Assembly: GCA_910574185.1 (NCBI GenBank)
Contig: CAJSZQ010000002.1
Span: 186,001-250,000 of the forward strand
Direction of reading: 5' to 3'
DNA: 64,000 nucleotides
Origin: Lachnospiraceae bacterium
GTDB lineage: Bacteria; Bacillota; Clostridia; Lachnospirales; Lachnospiraceae
The position numbers and the translations under genes are program-made. Positions 35,636 through 43,916 of the stretch are shown here, in pieces. The first letter of the stretch is position 1, and each line of letters opens with the position of its first letter. The notes beneath the pieces were generated by a model. The model saw only the letters and a program-made list of their open reading frames with translations. It ran no database searches and had not been told where the DNA came from.

Positions 35636-36584
35636 AAATATTCTGTTTATCTTGATATTAGTGATATTATTAACAGGGATATCAGGGTGGATGGAATCGG
35701 CGGCAAAAGATGAAGACCTGGTACAGGGACGGAATAAAAGCATTTCCCGGATTCGCAGGGAACCAGACCAGACTATTGACGTGCTGATCCTGGGAGACAG
35801 TTTAAGCTACAGCTCCATTGCTCCGCTTATCCTGTGGAAAGACCATGGCATTACCTCTTATGTATGCGGGCAGCCGGGGCAGAAGATACAGGAAACTTAT
35901 TATCTGTTGAAAACAGCTCTTGAAAAGCAGTCCCCAAGGCTCTTGATTCTGGAGACAAACGTATTGTTCCGCGGACAGGGAAGGCTTGACGGACTGGAGC
36001 AATCGGTTGCAGAAGCGGGGAATTACCATTTCCCAATCTTCCGGTTTCACGATATCTGGAAACCGCTCCTGATGGAGAAGCTGTACAAAGGAGAAAACTA
36101 TAAGGGCTTTGAAATCCGGGACGGAATACAGTCCTATAAGGAAGAGGACTATATGAAGGAATCGATGCAAAAGAAAGAGATGGGTGAAAATGTAGAGGGT
36201 TATATGGAACGTATCGTGGAAATGTGCAGGGAAAAGAATGTGGAAATATTGCTGCTCAGCACACCTTCACCGCAGAACTATAATTACAGGAAACACAATA
36301 CGCTGGCGGAATATGCCCAAAAGCAGAATCTTTCCTATATGAACATGAACATGGCGGTAAAGGAGATTGGAATAGACTGGAAAACCGACAGCCTGGATAA
36401 AGGCGACCATTTGAACCTGTCCGGGGCATGTAAGGTGACGGCTTATCTGGGAGAGTATTTAGATAAATCAGAGTGGAAGCTTCCGGATCACAGGGGAGAC
36501 GCGGCTCTTAGCGCATGGGAGAAGGAAGCGGAGGAATTTGAAAAAAAAGTGGCGGAAAAATTGAAAGTGATGCGGGGAAAATGA
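35622..36584 (+). CDS. Membrane-anchored SGNH protein (DltD/AlgX-like)
   Basis: A 320-residue protein with an N-terminal hydrophobic anchor (residues 5-24) and an extracellular SGNH-like domain. LILGDSLSYSSIAP near 56-69 carries the nucleophile Ser, GQPGQ and LLILETNVLF follow, and DKGDHLNLSGA near 267 gives the Asp-His pair. DltD and AlgX-type partners of MBOAT proteins act outside the membrane in the transfer or editing of acyl groups. The gene overlaps the MBOAT gene by 14 bp and the VTT gene by 4 bp. A decayed relative lies at 40931. Confidence 0.78.
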   Translation: MQIFKNILFILILVILLTGISGWMESAAKDEDLVQGRNKSISRIRREPDQTIDVLILGDSLSYSSIAPLILWKDHGITSYVCGQPGQKIQETYYLLKTALEKQSPRLLILETNVLFRGQGRLDGLEQSVAEAGNYHFPIFRFHDIWKPLLMEKLYKGENYKGFEIRDGIQSYKEEDYMKESMQKKEMGENVEGYMERIVEMCREKNVEILLLSTPSPQNYNYRKHNTLAEYAQKQNLSYMNMNMAVKEIGIDWKTDSLDKGDHLNLSGACKVTAYLGEYLDKSEWKLPDHRGDAALSAWEKEAEEFEKKVAEKLKVMRGK

Positions 36585-37165
36585 TCATAAAACGGATAGA
36601 ACAATGGAAAAAATGGATAACCGCGCTGTTATTGCTCCTGTGTCTGACCCTCTGTGCGGTCTTATTTAAAGCATATCTGGACGGGAAATTTGATTCGGTG
36701 GAAACGCTTCAAAATTATATTTCGGGATTTGGCCTGCTGGCGCCGGTCGTACTTACGGCAATCCAGGCGCTTCAGGTAGTCGTTCCGGTGCTGCCGGGAT
36801 TCTTAGGATGTATCGTCGGGGCGGTCATGTTCGGCTGGATGGGCGGCTTCTGGTGTAATTACATCGGGATTTCGGCGGGTTCCATTCTTGCGTTTCTGAT
36901 CGCAAGAAAGTTTGGAAAAGAGATTGTTGGCAGGATGTTCCCAGGGAAACGGTATGAAAAATGGGCTGAGTGGGCGGCAAAAAGCAAATCCTATACGACA
37001 GTATTGTTTCTGGGGATGGCGCTGCCTTTGTTCCCGGATGATTTCTTCTGTTATTTCACCGGGATCACAAAAATGACGGCACGTAAATTTGCAGCCATCA
37101 TTGTACTGGGGAAACCATGGTGTATTCTGGCGTACAGTATTTTCTTCGCTGCTGCTGCTGTTTAA
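36581..37165 (+). CDS. VTT/TVP38-TMEM64 (DedA-like) membrane protein
   Basis: A 194-residue protein with about five hydrophobic segments. FGLLAPVVLTAIQALQVVVP, PGFLGCIVGAVMFGWMGGFW, and FLIARKFGKE followed by GMALPLFPDDFFCYFTG are the VTT-domain landmarks. Relatives act as lipid scramblases or undecaprenyl-phosphate/phosphatidylethanolamine transporters; here it may flip a lipid substrate or product of the operon. It starts with a 4-bp ATGA overlap. The C-terminus is short (ends FFAAAAV). Confidence 0.82.
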   Translation: MIIKRIEQWKKWITALLLLLCLTLCAVLFKAYLDGKFDSVETLQNYISGFGLLAPVVLTAIQALQVVVPVLPGFLGCIVGAVMFGWMGGFWCNYIGISAGSILAFLIARKFGKEIVGRMFPGKRYEKWAEWAAKSKSYTTVLFLGMALPLFPDDFFCYFTGITKMTARKFAAIIVLGKPWCILAYSIFFAAAAV

Positions 37166-37202
37166 AGAATGGAATGAATAAAATAAGAAAGGTAGAAAAG
37201 GG

Positions 37203-37847
37203 ATGGAGGAAAAGAAAAAGCTTTGCGGTTATTATAACTATACGGTGGTGCTTACCTATCTGGGAATGCTGTTTGGGTTTACCGGAATTATCTTTACGAT
37301 GGAGGGGACATACCGGCAGGCGGTTTTATGCCTGATGTTTGCAGGAATCTGCGATATGTTCGACGGGACGGTTGCCGCTACCAGGCAAAGGGATGTCCGT
37401 GAGAAAAGATTCGGGATTCAGATCGATTCTTTAAGCGACCTGATTTGTTTCGGTGTCCTTCCGGCATTGTTTGGATATATGGCAAGCGGGAAAACTTATC
37501 TGGGATTTTTGGCTGGATGCCTGTATGTACTGTGCGCGCTGATCCGTCTGGCATATTTCAACGTGCTGGAGGAGGAACGGCAGCAGGCGGAGACCGGAAG
37601 CCGTTCCTGTTATCTCGGGCTTCCGGTTACGTCCGCAGCTCTTCTTTTGCCGGCATTTCTGGTGATTGGGAGACAGTTATCCTTTGGCATATCCAGGCTG
37701 GCGCCGGTGCTGTTAATAGGGCTGGCGGCTGCATTTGTTCTGCCCTTGCGGGTAAAAAAACCAAAGTTATTTGGAAAAATAGGAATTGTATTTACTGGAA
37801 TTGTAGAATTTGTTATCCTGTTAATGGGATTGGGAATGGAAATATGA
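37203..37847 (+). CDS. pssA: CDP-diacylglycerol--serine O-phosphatidyltransferase
   Basis: A 214-residue multi-pass protein of the CDP-alcohol phosphatidyltransferase family, making phosphatidylserine from CDP-diacylglycerol and serine. The signature region ICDMFDGTVAATRQRD followed by FGIQIDSLSDLICFGVLP contains the four metal-binding Asp residues. The usual Ala-Arg of the DGxxAR motif reads Ala-Ala, a deviation to check. Pairing with psd (4-bp overlap) makes the assignment to serine secure. It lies 37 bp after the VTT gene. Confidence 0.88.
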   Translation: MEEKKKLCGYYNYTVVLTYLGMLFGFTGIIFTMEGTYRQAVLCLMFAGICDMFDGTVAATRQRDVREKRFGIQIDSLSDLICFGVLPALFGYMASGKTYLGFLAGCLYVLCALIRLAYFNVLEEERQQAETGSRSCYLGLPVTSAALLLPAFLVIGRQLSFGISRLAPVLLIGLAAAFVLPLRVKKPKLFGKIGIVFTGIVEFVILLMGLGMEI

Positions 37848-38731
37848 AGAAAGAAACCCTGATGATTCGCTTTTTATATAGAACGATACCAGGACGCGCC
37901 GTTTTAAGGCCGCTGGTTCGTCCAACTGTGTCCGGAAAAGTAGGAAAGTTTCTGGATTCTCGGTTTTCCAGATGGCTGGTACCCTTATTTATCAAAAAGC
38001 ATCATATAGATATGAAGGAATATGAGGGCAGGTCGTACCGTTCGTTCAATGATTTTTTTACAAGAAAACGCAGTATGGAACGAATCGATATCACGCCCAT
38101 GCATCTGATCAGTCCCTGCGACGGATATCTCAGTGTATATCCGGTAGCAGAAGATCTGACTTACCGGATCAAACACGTAGAATACAGCCTGGAGAGACTG
38201 GTTAAAAGCAGGGATCTGGCAGAACAGTATGCGGGAGGGACTTGTCTTATCTTCCGGCTGACTCCCCAGGATTATCATAGATACTGCTATGTATGCGACG
38301 GAGTCAGGGTCGAATCAGGGGTAATTGAGGGATGCCTGCATTGTGTCCGGCCGGCGGCTTACTCGTCCGTACCGGTTTTTGTGGAGAACAGCCGGGAGTA
38401 TACCGTGCTTTCAACCCCTGCTTTCGGTACCGTCGTTCAGATGGAGGTCGGCGCTTTGCTTGTGGGGAAAATCCATAACTTCCGAAGCAATAGCAGGGTC
38501 TTTCAGGGACAGGAAAAAGGATATTTTGAATTCGGCGGCTCTACGATATTGGTGCTGGTAAAAAAGAACCGATTGGAATTATCGGAAGATGTTGTAAAAC
38601 AAACAAGAAACGGGAAGGAAATGAGGATTTGCCTGGGAGAAACGGTCGGCGCTGCAGAAAGTGTTTCTACAGGTCATCCGTTGAAAAATGATTTGCATGG
38701 AACAGAAGGATTTCCAGATATGAAGAAATAG
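37844..38731 (+). CDS. psd: Phosphatidylserine decarboxylase
   Basis: A 295-residue proenzyme that converts phosphatidylserine to phosphatidylethanolamine. NDFFTRKR near residue 68, SPCDGYL near 88, TPQDYHRYCY near 145 and the self-cleavage motif GGST near 230 (LGST in many relatives), whose Ser becomes the pyruvoyl group, are all present. ATG at 37844 overlaps the pssA stop codon by 4 bp; the frame upstream of it belongs to pssA. Together the pair gives the cell a zwitterionic aminophospholipid, complementing the amino-acylation genes of the same operon. Confidence 0.92.
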   Translation: MKKETLMIRFLYRTIPGRAVLRPLVRPTVSGKVGKFLDSRFSRWLVPLFIKKHHIDMKEYEGRSYRSFNDFFTRKRSMERIDITPMHLISPCDGYLSVYPVAEDLTYRIKHVEYSLERLVKSRDLAEQYAGGTCLIFRLTPQDYHRYCYVCDGVRVESGVIEGCLHCVRPAAYSSVPVFVENSREYTVLSTPAFGTVVQMEVGALLVGKIHNFRSNSRVFQGQEKGYFEFGGSTILVLVKKNRLELSEDVVKQTRNGKEMRICLGETVGAAESVSTGHPLKNDLHGTEGFPDMKK

Positions 38732-38749
38732 GAAGGAGCGTGTGCAGAG

Positions 38750-39466
38750 ATGGAAAAGGAGCAGGTATTGATTGTTGAGGATGACGCGGATATCCGCGAA
38801 GGGGTTCGCATTCTGTTAGAAAGCGAGAATTATCATGTGTCGGAAGCGGAAAACGGGAGAAAAGGGCTGGAACTATTAAATGATGAGACGGATCTGGTTA
38901 TTCTGGATGTGATGATGCCGGGAATGTCAGGGCTTCGGACATGTGAAGAAATCCGGAAAGTATCCAATGTCCCTGTCCTTTTTCTGACAGCAAAGGCACA
39001 GGAATCCGACAAGCTCATCGGGCTGATGGCGGGAGGGGACGACTACCTTCCGAAGCCATTTTCCTATGCGGAACTTTTAGGAAGAGTAAAGGCTTTAATG
39101 CGCCGGTACAAGGTATATATGGGAAAGAACTTAGGAAATGAGAAGGAGGAGGAACCCTACCTGGAGATGAAGGGAATCCGGATTCATGAGACCTTCAATG
39201 AAGTGTTTGTAAATGATGTGGAAAAGGAGATGTCTGATATTGAATACCATATCTTGCTTTTGCTGATGCAGCATCCAGGAAAAATATTTTCCGCTCAGAA
39301 CCTATATGAAAGCGTGTGGCAGGAGCCTTACTTTTACTCCTGTAACAGTACCATTATGGTGCATATCCGAAAACTGAGGGTGAAGATAGAAGAAGATCCG
39401 AAGAATCCAAAGTATATCAAAACCATTTGGGGAAAGGGGTATAAATTTGGCGCGGACAACGAGTAA
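38750..39466 (+). CDS. OmpR/VanR-family response regulator
   Basis: A 238-residue two-domain regulator. The receiver domain carries IVEDDADIRE, the phosphoacceptor Asp53 in LVILDVMMPG and Lys in FLTAKAQ. A winged-helix DNA-binding domain from about 140 ends with IWGKGYKFG. It probably binds the TTAAGAA-type repeats found in five nearby promoters, including the one driving its own operon. The gene starts 18 bp after psd and overlaps the kinase gene by 20 bp. Confidence 0.93.
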   Translation: MEKEQVLIVEDDADIREGVRILLESENYHVSEAENGRKGLELLNDETDLVILDVMMPGMSGLRTCEEIRKVSNVPVLFLTAKAQESDKLIGLMAGGDDYLPKPFSYAELLGRVKALMRRYKVYMGKNLGNEKEEEPYLEMKGIRIHETFNEVFVNDVEKEMSDIEYHILLLLMQHPGKIFSAQNLYESVWQEPYFYSCNSTIMVHIRKLRVKIEEDPKNPKYIKTIWGKGYKFGADNE

Positions 39467-40763
39467 AAAGGATTCCATATACTTTCAGCTGCTGCGGCTT
39501 CTGGTGATATCGGCTTTTGCGGCAGTTCTTGTATTCTTTGTGCTGAACCGGGCAGGGGACCGTCTCATTGAGAATTTTTATTATAACTCGGATTATGAAG
39601 AACGAAAAAATGAAAGTTATATCAGGAAGCTGCAGCAGTACATTGATCAGAATGAATTGTCCTCAAGGGATGCGGATGCGTTAAAGAGCTGGATACAGAA
39701 GCAGCAGATCGTCTCCATCCGTGTAAATAAAGACGGAATGCAGGTGTTTGATTCAGTGTATCCGGATCAGGAACTGTGGGAGGAGGATATTGAGGCCAAT
39801 GATTACGGATGGGAAGTCTATTATACCGTGTCCTTTGCAGATGGGGAGGCAAACGTAAGCATTACCGGAATGTATGCATATCAGTTTTATAACTATGCAA
39901 TGCTTGCAGAGCTGGCGCTGTCTTTCGTCTTGTTCCTGCTTCTTGTCCTGTTTGGAATCCGCAGTAAAATGGCATATATATTAAAATTGAGTGATGAGGT
40001 GGAAATCTTAGAGGGCGGAAGCCTTGATTACAAAATTACAGTAAAGGGGAAAGATGAGCTTGCGGCGCTTGCAGAAGGGCTTGAGAGCATGCGCCTGTCC
40101 TTTCAGGAGCTGATCAGACAGGAGGCCCGGATGGTGCAGGAAAACCAGAAGATCGTTACCGAGATGTCCCATGACCTGCGCACGCCGGTTACTTCGATCA
40201 TGCTGTATACGGAGATCTTAAAGAAAGGAAGCTATAAAGGCGAAGGACAGTGGAAGGAATATGTGGAGAAGATTGACCGGAAAGCAAGAAAGATGAAGCA
40301 GCTTACAGCTCATCTGTTTGAATATTCTCTGACGGCGGGAGAAGAAGAGGTGCAGTTAGAAGAACCGGAAACCTGTGAAACGCTGTTCTATGACCTGTTT
40401 TCAGAGACCTGCAGTTATCTGAAGCAGCAGGGCTTTGAGGTGTCGTTTCAGGTGGAATGGCCGCAGAGCAGGCTTCGGATCTCAACAGATTATGTGATGC
40501 GGATCATGGATAATCTGACGTCCAATATCATGAAATATGCCGATACATCCATGCCGGTTGCGGTTTCTGCTGTGGAAGAGGGGAACATGGTGGGATTTTT
40601 GTTTGAAAATAAGGTGAAGAAACCGGAAGAAGAGACGGAGAGCAATGGAATCGGGATACAGAGCGTTAAAAATATGATGGCAAAAATGAAGGGAAAATGT
40701 ATGACGGAGCAGGAAGGAGAAAGATTCCGGGTGTTGCTGTTATTTCCGGGGCAGACAGTATAA
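39447..40763 (+). CDS. VanS-like sensor histidine kinase
   Basis: A 438-residue membrane kinase. The first helix (about 13-32) and second helix (about 155-175) enclose a roughly 120-residue extracellular sensor domain. HAMP follows (DEVEILEGGSLDYKI), then HisKA with the phospho-His in EMSHDLRTPVTSI (about 241), and an ATPase domain with NLTSNIMKYAD and GIGIQSVKNM. TTG at 39447 is taken as the start because GGAAAGGGG precedes it and the frame overlaps the regulator gene. It likely senses an envelope signal. The ligand is unknown. Confidence 0.9.
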   Translation: MARTTSKKDSIYFQLLRLLVISAFAAVLVFFVLNRAGDRLIENFYYNSDYEERKNESYIRKLQQYIDQNELSSRDADALKSWIQKQQIVSIRVNKDGMQVFDSVYPDQELWEEDIEANDYGWEVYYTVSFADGEANVSITGMYAYQFYNYAMLAELALSFVLFLLLVLFGIRSKMAYILKLSDEVEILEGGSLDYKITVKGKDELAALAEGLESMRLSFQELIRQEARMVQENQKIVTEMSHDLRTPVTSIMLYTEILKKGSYKGEGQWKEYVEKIDRKARKMKQLTAHLFEYSLTAGEEEVQLEEPETCETLFYDLFSETCSYLKQQGFEVSFQVEWPQSRLRISTDYVMRIMDNLTSNIMKYADTSMPVAVSAVEEGNMVGFLFENKVKKPEEETESNGIGIQSVKNMMAKMKGKCMTEQEGERFRVLLLFPGQTV

Positions 40764-40794
40764 GAAAAGATTTTTTGTATAATGAAATATAGGA

Positions 40795-40847
40795 TTTCGA
40801 TTTATTAAGAAATGATTTAGGAACGGTTAAGACTTTTCCGTAATAAT
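40795..40847 (+). promoter_or_regulatory. Response-regulator-type promoter P4
   Basis: Units start at 40795, 40805 (TTAAGAAATGA), 40816 (TTTAGGAACGG) and 40827 (TTAAGACTTTT), with AATAAT at 40842-40847. Spacing is again 10/11/11/15. Downstream are a ribosome-binding-like AAGGAAGGAG, then the terminator at 40885. Confidence 0.7.
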
Positions 40848-40884
40848 AGAAAGAAATACAAAGGAAGGAGGCAGAAGAAAAAGC

Positions 40885-40914
40885 GGACTGTACGAAAGGT
40901 GTACGGTCCCTTTA
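40885..40914 (+). terminator. Terminator-like hairpin immediately after promoter P4
   Basis: GGACTGTAC at 40885-40893 pairs with GTACGGTCC at 40901-40909 and is followed by CTTTAT. Only about 30 bp separate the predicted transcript start from the stem. The same stem follows the lipoprotein gene at 30910, so a gene between P4 and this hairpin may have been deleted. Confidence 0.6.
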
Positions 40915-40930
40915 TCTGTAAAGAGAACAT

Positions 40931-41379
40931 ATGGGAAAGAAGGGATTCGTTTTATGGATGCTTCTGGTAAGTCTGCTTGTTTTTTCCTCCACTGTATCTG
41001 CAAAAAGTAAGATTATGTATGCGGACAGCCGGGACAGATGTTGTCTGAGACTTATGAAACATTGAAGCTGGCATTCAAGACTCAAAAGCCAAGGCTCGTG
41101 CTTTTTGAGACCAACGTATTGTTCCGGAGACTGGATAAAAAGAATGAGAAAAAAGATTTGATGAGCAAGCTGTATGTGCGGGAGGATTCCAAGGGGTTTA
41201 AGCAGAAAGTTACGGAGTATCTTGGGAAGTATCTTAAGAATGAATTCGGGCTTTCGGATCACAGGGATGAGGCGCTTTATAAGACCTGGAAAAGAACGGC
41301 AAAAGAATATACAAGGAAGGAACAAGAAATGTTAAAACAAATGCAGGCAATAATCGGAAAAGAGAAAATGAAAAGCTGA
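40931..41379 (+). pseudogene. Degenerate second copy of the SGNH/DltD-like gene
   Basis: It starts with ATG 40931 and a signal-anchor-like segment (FVLWMLLVSLLVFSST). It shifts frame near 41030 into LSETYETLKLAFKTQKPRL and VLFETNVLFRRL, which match the protein at 35622. It then jumps by internal deletion to KVTEYLGKYLKNEFGLSDHR near the C-terminus. The catalytic GDS block and the DxxH block are missing. It is a dead paralogue, still behind a P4-type promoter. Confidence 0.75.
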
Positions 41380-41399
41380 TAGAACCAAAAGGAGATTAG

Positions 41400-41792
41400 A
41401 TGAAAAAGAATACTATAGTGGTGGGATTAATGGTATTAGTTACAGCTATTATCATGATATTATTTTTTTGCAGGGGATTAGAGAAACGAACGGATGTGGT
41501 ATTAACAGACTATACGATATCCGAAGACGGAGAAAAAATGAAGTTAAATATAACGACAACGTCTTCTATAGGAAACGCAAGGGCTTTGAAAATAAAGCAA
41601 GGGGGAGATAATAAATACATTGCCTTTTATTCTGCATTTGGTTTTTTAAATAGTAAATTTGGAGCGAAGAGTGAATATGAAATAGAATTAAATCCTTCAT
41701 GTACCGAGATTTATTTCTATAAAGGAGATGGAGAATATGAATTGGTCTTACAGAAAAGTGAAACAACAAATGAATGGAGTTTTGTAAAATAA
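41400..41792 (+). CDS. Small membrane-anchored protein of unknown function
   Basis: A 130-residue protein with an N-terminal hydrophobic anchor (residues 5-25, VVGLMVLVTAIIMILFF) and an extracellular beta-rich domain of about 100 residues (DYTISEDGEKMKLNITT, ELNPSCTEIYFYKGD). There is no recognised family. AAAAGGAGATTAG precedes ATG 41400. It lies 20 bp after the SGNH relic and may once have been its operon partner, controlled by P4. Confidence 0.65.
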   Translation: MKKNTIVVGLMVLVTAIIMILFFCRGLEKRTDVVLTDYTISEDGEKMKLNITTTSSIGNARALKIKQGGDNKYIAFYSAFGFLNSKFGAKSEYEIELNPSCTEIYFYKGDGEYELVLQKSETTNEWSFVK

Positions 41793-41835
41793 TTAAAATG
41801 ATTTCTGAATACATGTTTACAGGAGGAACAAAGCG

Positions 41836-42387
41836 ATGACAGAATTAATTCAAGTGAAATTGCTTCCAATGGAAGAAGCAGACCGAAACCAGTTTATCCT
41901 TGACAATCAGGAAGCATTTCGTTATGGCGCTTTAGAAGAGTTCGGCGTCAGAGACGAACATTTTGAGGAGGGTGAAGAAATCATATCCCGCCGGACGATT
42001 GAAGAATGCATGGATAGAAAAGGCGCGGAAATATATCGTATTATTTTGAGGGGAGAGAAGGTAGGCGGCGTGGTTTTACAGATCAATGCAGAGACAAAAC
42101 ATAATGAACTGGCGCTGTTTTTTATTCTTCCTGCCGCACACAGTAAAGGGATCGGTCAGGCGGCGTGGAAGGCAATCGAGCGGCAGCATCCAGAGACAAA
42201 GGTGTGGGAAACATGTACGCCATACTTTGAAAAGCGGAATATACATTTTTATGTGAACCGATGTGGTTTTCACATAGTCGAGTTTTTTCATTCAAAGCAC
42301 CCAGATCCCAATGCGCCTGACGAGTGTTCAAAAGAGGATGCAGGGGGCGGCGGAATGTTTCGGTTTGAAAAAGTAATGAAAGTTTAA
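41836..42387 (+). CDS. GNAT family N-acetyltransferase
   Basis: A 183-residue protein with the GNAT core: LRGEKVGGVVLQIN (strand 2-3), LALFFILPAAHSKGIGQAAW with the acetyl-CoA loop (about 96-115) and a C-terminal FYVNRCGFHIVEFF. It acetylates an amine whose identity cannot be read from the sequence. GGAGGAACAAAGCG precedes the ATG. The GNAT relic at 29102 belongs to the same broad family. Confidence 0.82.
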   Translation: MTELIQVKLLPMEEADRNQFILDNQEAFRYGALEEFGVRDEHFEEGEEIISRRTIEECMDRKGAEIYRIILRGEKVGGVVLQINAETKHNELALFFILPAAHSKGIGQAAWKAIERQHPETKVWETCTPYFEKRNIHFYVNRCGFHIVEFFHSKHPDPNAPDECSKEDAGGGGMFRFEKVMKV

Positions 42388-42467
42388 AATTAGAGTATTG
42401 GATTTAGGTGATATATGAATGTCAAAGTATAATTTTATTTATGTTTTGGCATTTTTTATACCGCCTG

Positions 42468-42520
42468 TTAAGAATTTTTCAGAATCCGTTAAGAATTCAT
42501 TAGGAATTGGAGCACTAGGC
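42468..42520 (+). promoter_or_regulatory. Response-regulator-type promoter P5 (weak -10)
   Basis: Units start at 42468 (TTAAGAATTT), 42478 (TTCAGAATCCG), 42489 (TTAAGAATTCA) and 42500 (TTAGGAATTGG), the same 10/11/11 steps. At the expected -10 position (42515) the sequence is only CTAGGC, so the promoter may be damaged. It precedes a 23-codon ORF and the integrase gene. Confidence 0.55.
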
Positions 42521-42554
42521 AGGACAGAAGAAAATATAAAAGGAGCAGTTTCAT

Positions 42555-42626
42555 ATGGACATCAATCATTCAATGGCAACTTTATCTAACACAAGGATGA
42601 CGGCATTTGCCAGTTTGAAGCAGTAA
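42555..42626 (+). CDS. Short 23-codon ORF upstream of the integrase
   Basis: ATG 42555 follows AAAAGGAGCAGTTTCAT, an excellent ribosome-binding site. The peptide reads MDINHSMATLSNTRMTAFAS plus three more residues, and the stop codon lies 14 bp before the integrase start. It could be a leader peptide coupled to integrase translation or the remaining start of a deleted gene. Confidence 0.4.
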   Translation: MDINHSMATLSNTRMTAFASLKQ

Positions 42627-42640
42627 AGAGGAAGAATTAT

Positions 42641-43909
42641 GTGGACTGGGATGTAAAGTCAGTCTTTAAACTGCCTGAACGAAATAATTATGCTTATCGT
42701 GTCATCCTGAAATATCAGGATGGCACAAAGTATATACAGCAGAAATCAGGATTTGAGACGAAGAAGGAAGCAGAGGATGCTAAAAAGAGAACGACAGGCG
42801 AGTTAAGTAACGGCACCTATGTGGTAAACTGTCATGTAAGGTTAAAAGAATTTTTGGAACACTGGCTTGAATATGATATCAGACAAAGAGTCGGGAGCTT
42901 TAACACTTATTCTGTATATTCACAAACAGTAAAGCATCATATCATTCCATATATTGGAAGAAAAAGACTGACGGAGCTAAGCAGAGGGGATATCCAGAGA
43001 CTGTATAAGAACCGCGCGGAGTGTTCAGTCCATATTGTGCGGCATGTTAAGACTGTTCTGAATGTGTCTTTCCGCTATGCTGCGGCTCATAAGCTGGTTT
43101 CAGTGAATCCGGCAGAAGGGGTTAATTTACCAAAGATTGTAGAAGCTAAACCGTACCATACCAGGAATATCGATATTCAGAAAACACTGACAATGGAGCA
43201 GATACACATCTTACTGGAAGCCAGCAAAAGGACGCAAATCCATATGCAGGTGTTGTTTAATGTGTTGATGGGATTGCGCCGTCAAGAAATTAATGGATTG
43301 AAATATTCAGATGTTGATTATATTAATCGTACCTTGACAGTAGAACGTCAACTGGGAAAAGAATTAGACAGGAATCCCAATGCCAGTAGCGAGAATACTA
43401 TGACGAAAAGAGAGCTTCCTTTAAAATCATCGTCCAGCAAAAGGGTGCTTCCCATACCGGACAATGTTTTCGAGGCGGTTTTGAAAGAACGGAAGATATA
43501 TGAAAAGAACAGAAGCCGTAGGAAATCGCAGTTTTTAGATGCAGATTATATCTGCTGTTCCAGTTATGGAAAGCCGCGAAGCAAGGATTTTCATTGGAGA
43601 CATTACAAAAATCTTCTTAAAAGCGCCGGATTACCTGATATAAGATGGCATGACTTAAGAAGTACATATTGTACGCTTCTGCTTAAGAGTGACTTTAATC
43701 CAAAAGCAGTATCAAAGCTGATGGGTCATGCAAAGGAACTGATTACAGTAGATGTGTACGGTGACAATCAGAACATTATTCCAGAAGAAATACCGGAATT
43801 GGTATCCTATATGAATGATGTTATGCCAAAGAAAAGGAGTGGGCAGGATTTGAAAGATGTGGTATTGGATACAGTAATAGAAACAGAAAAATATTTGCCG
43901 GATAAATAA
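42641..43909 (+). CDS. Tyrosine recombinase / integrase
   Basis: A 422-residue phage-type integrase. An arm-binding N-terminus (YQDGTKYIQQKSGFETKKEA) and a SAM-like core-binding domain (RLKEFLEHWLEYDI) precede the catalytic domain. It has Arg in MGLRRQEINGL (about 212), the HxxR in WHDLRSTYC (about 338), a later His in MGHAK and the nucleophile Tyr in VDVYGD (about 373). GTG at 42641 follows AGAGGAAG. All catalytic residues look intact. It may mobilise the adjacent accessory block. No tRNA or clear attachment repeat was seen beside it. Confidence 0.9.
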   Translation: MDWDVKSVFKLPERNNYAYRVILKYQDGTKYIQQKSGFETKKEAEDAKKRTTGELSNGTYVVNCHVRLKEFLEHWLEYDIRQRVGSFNTYSVYSQTVKHHIIPYIGRKRLTELSRGDIQRLYKNRAECSVHIVRHVKTVLNVSFRYAAAHKLVSVNPAEGVNLPKIVEAKPYHTRNIDIQKTLTMEQIHILLEASKRTQIHMQVLFNVLMGLRRQEINGLKYSDVDYINRTLTVERQLGKELDRNPNASSENTMTKRELPLKSSSSKRVLPIPDNVFEAVLKERKIYEKNRSRRKSQFLDADYICCSSYGKPRSKDFHWRHYKNLLKSAGLPDIRWHDLRSTYCTLLLKSDFNPKAVSKLMGHAKELITVDVYGDNQNIIPEEIPELVSYMNDVMPKKRSGQDLKDVVLDTVIETEKYLPDK

Positions 43910-43916
43910 AAAGATT

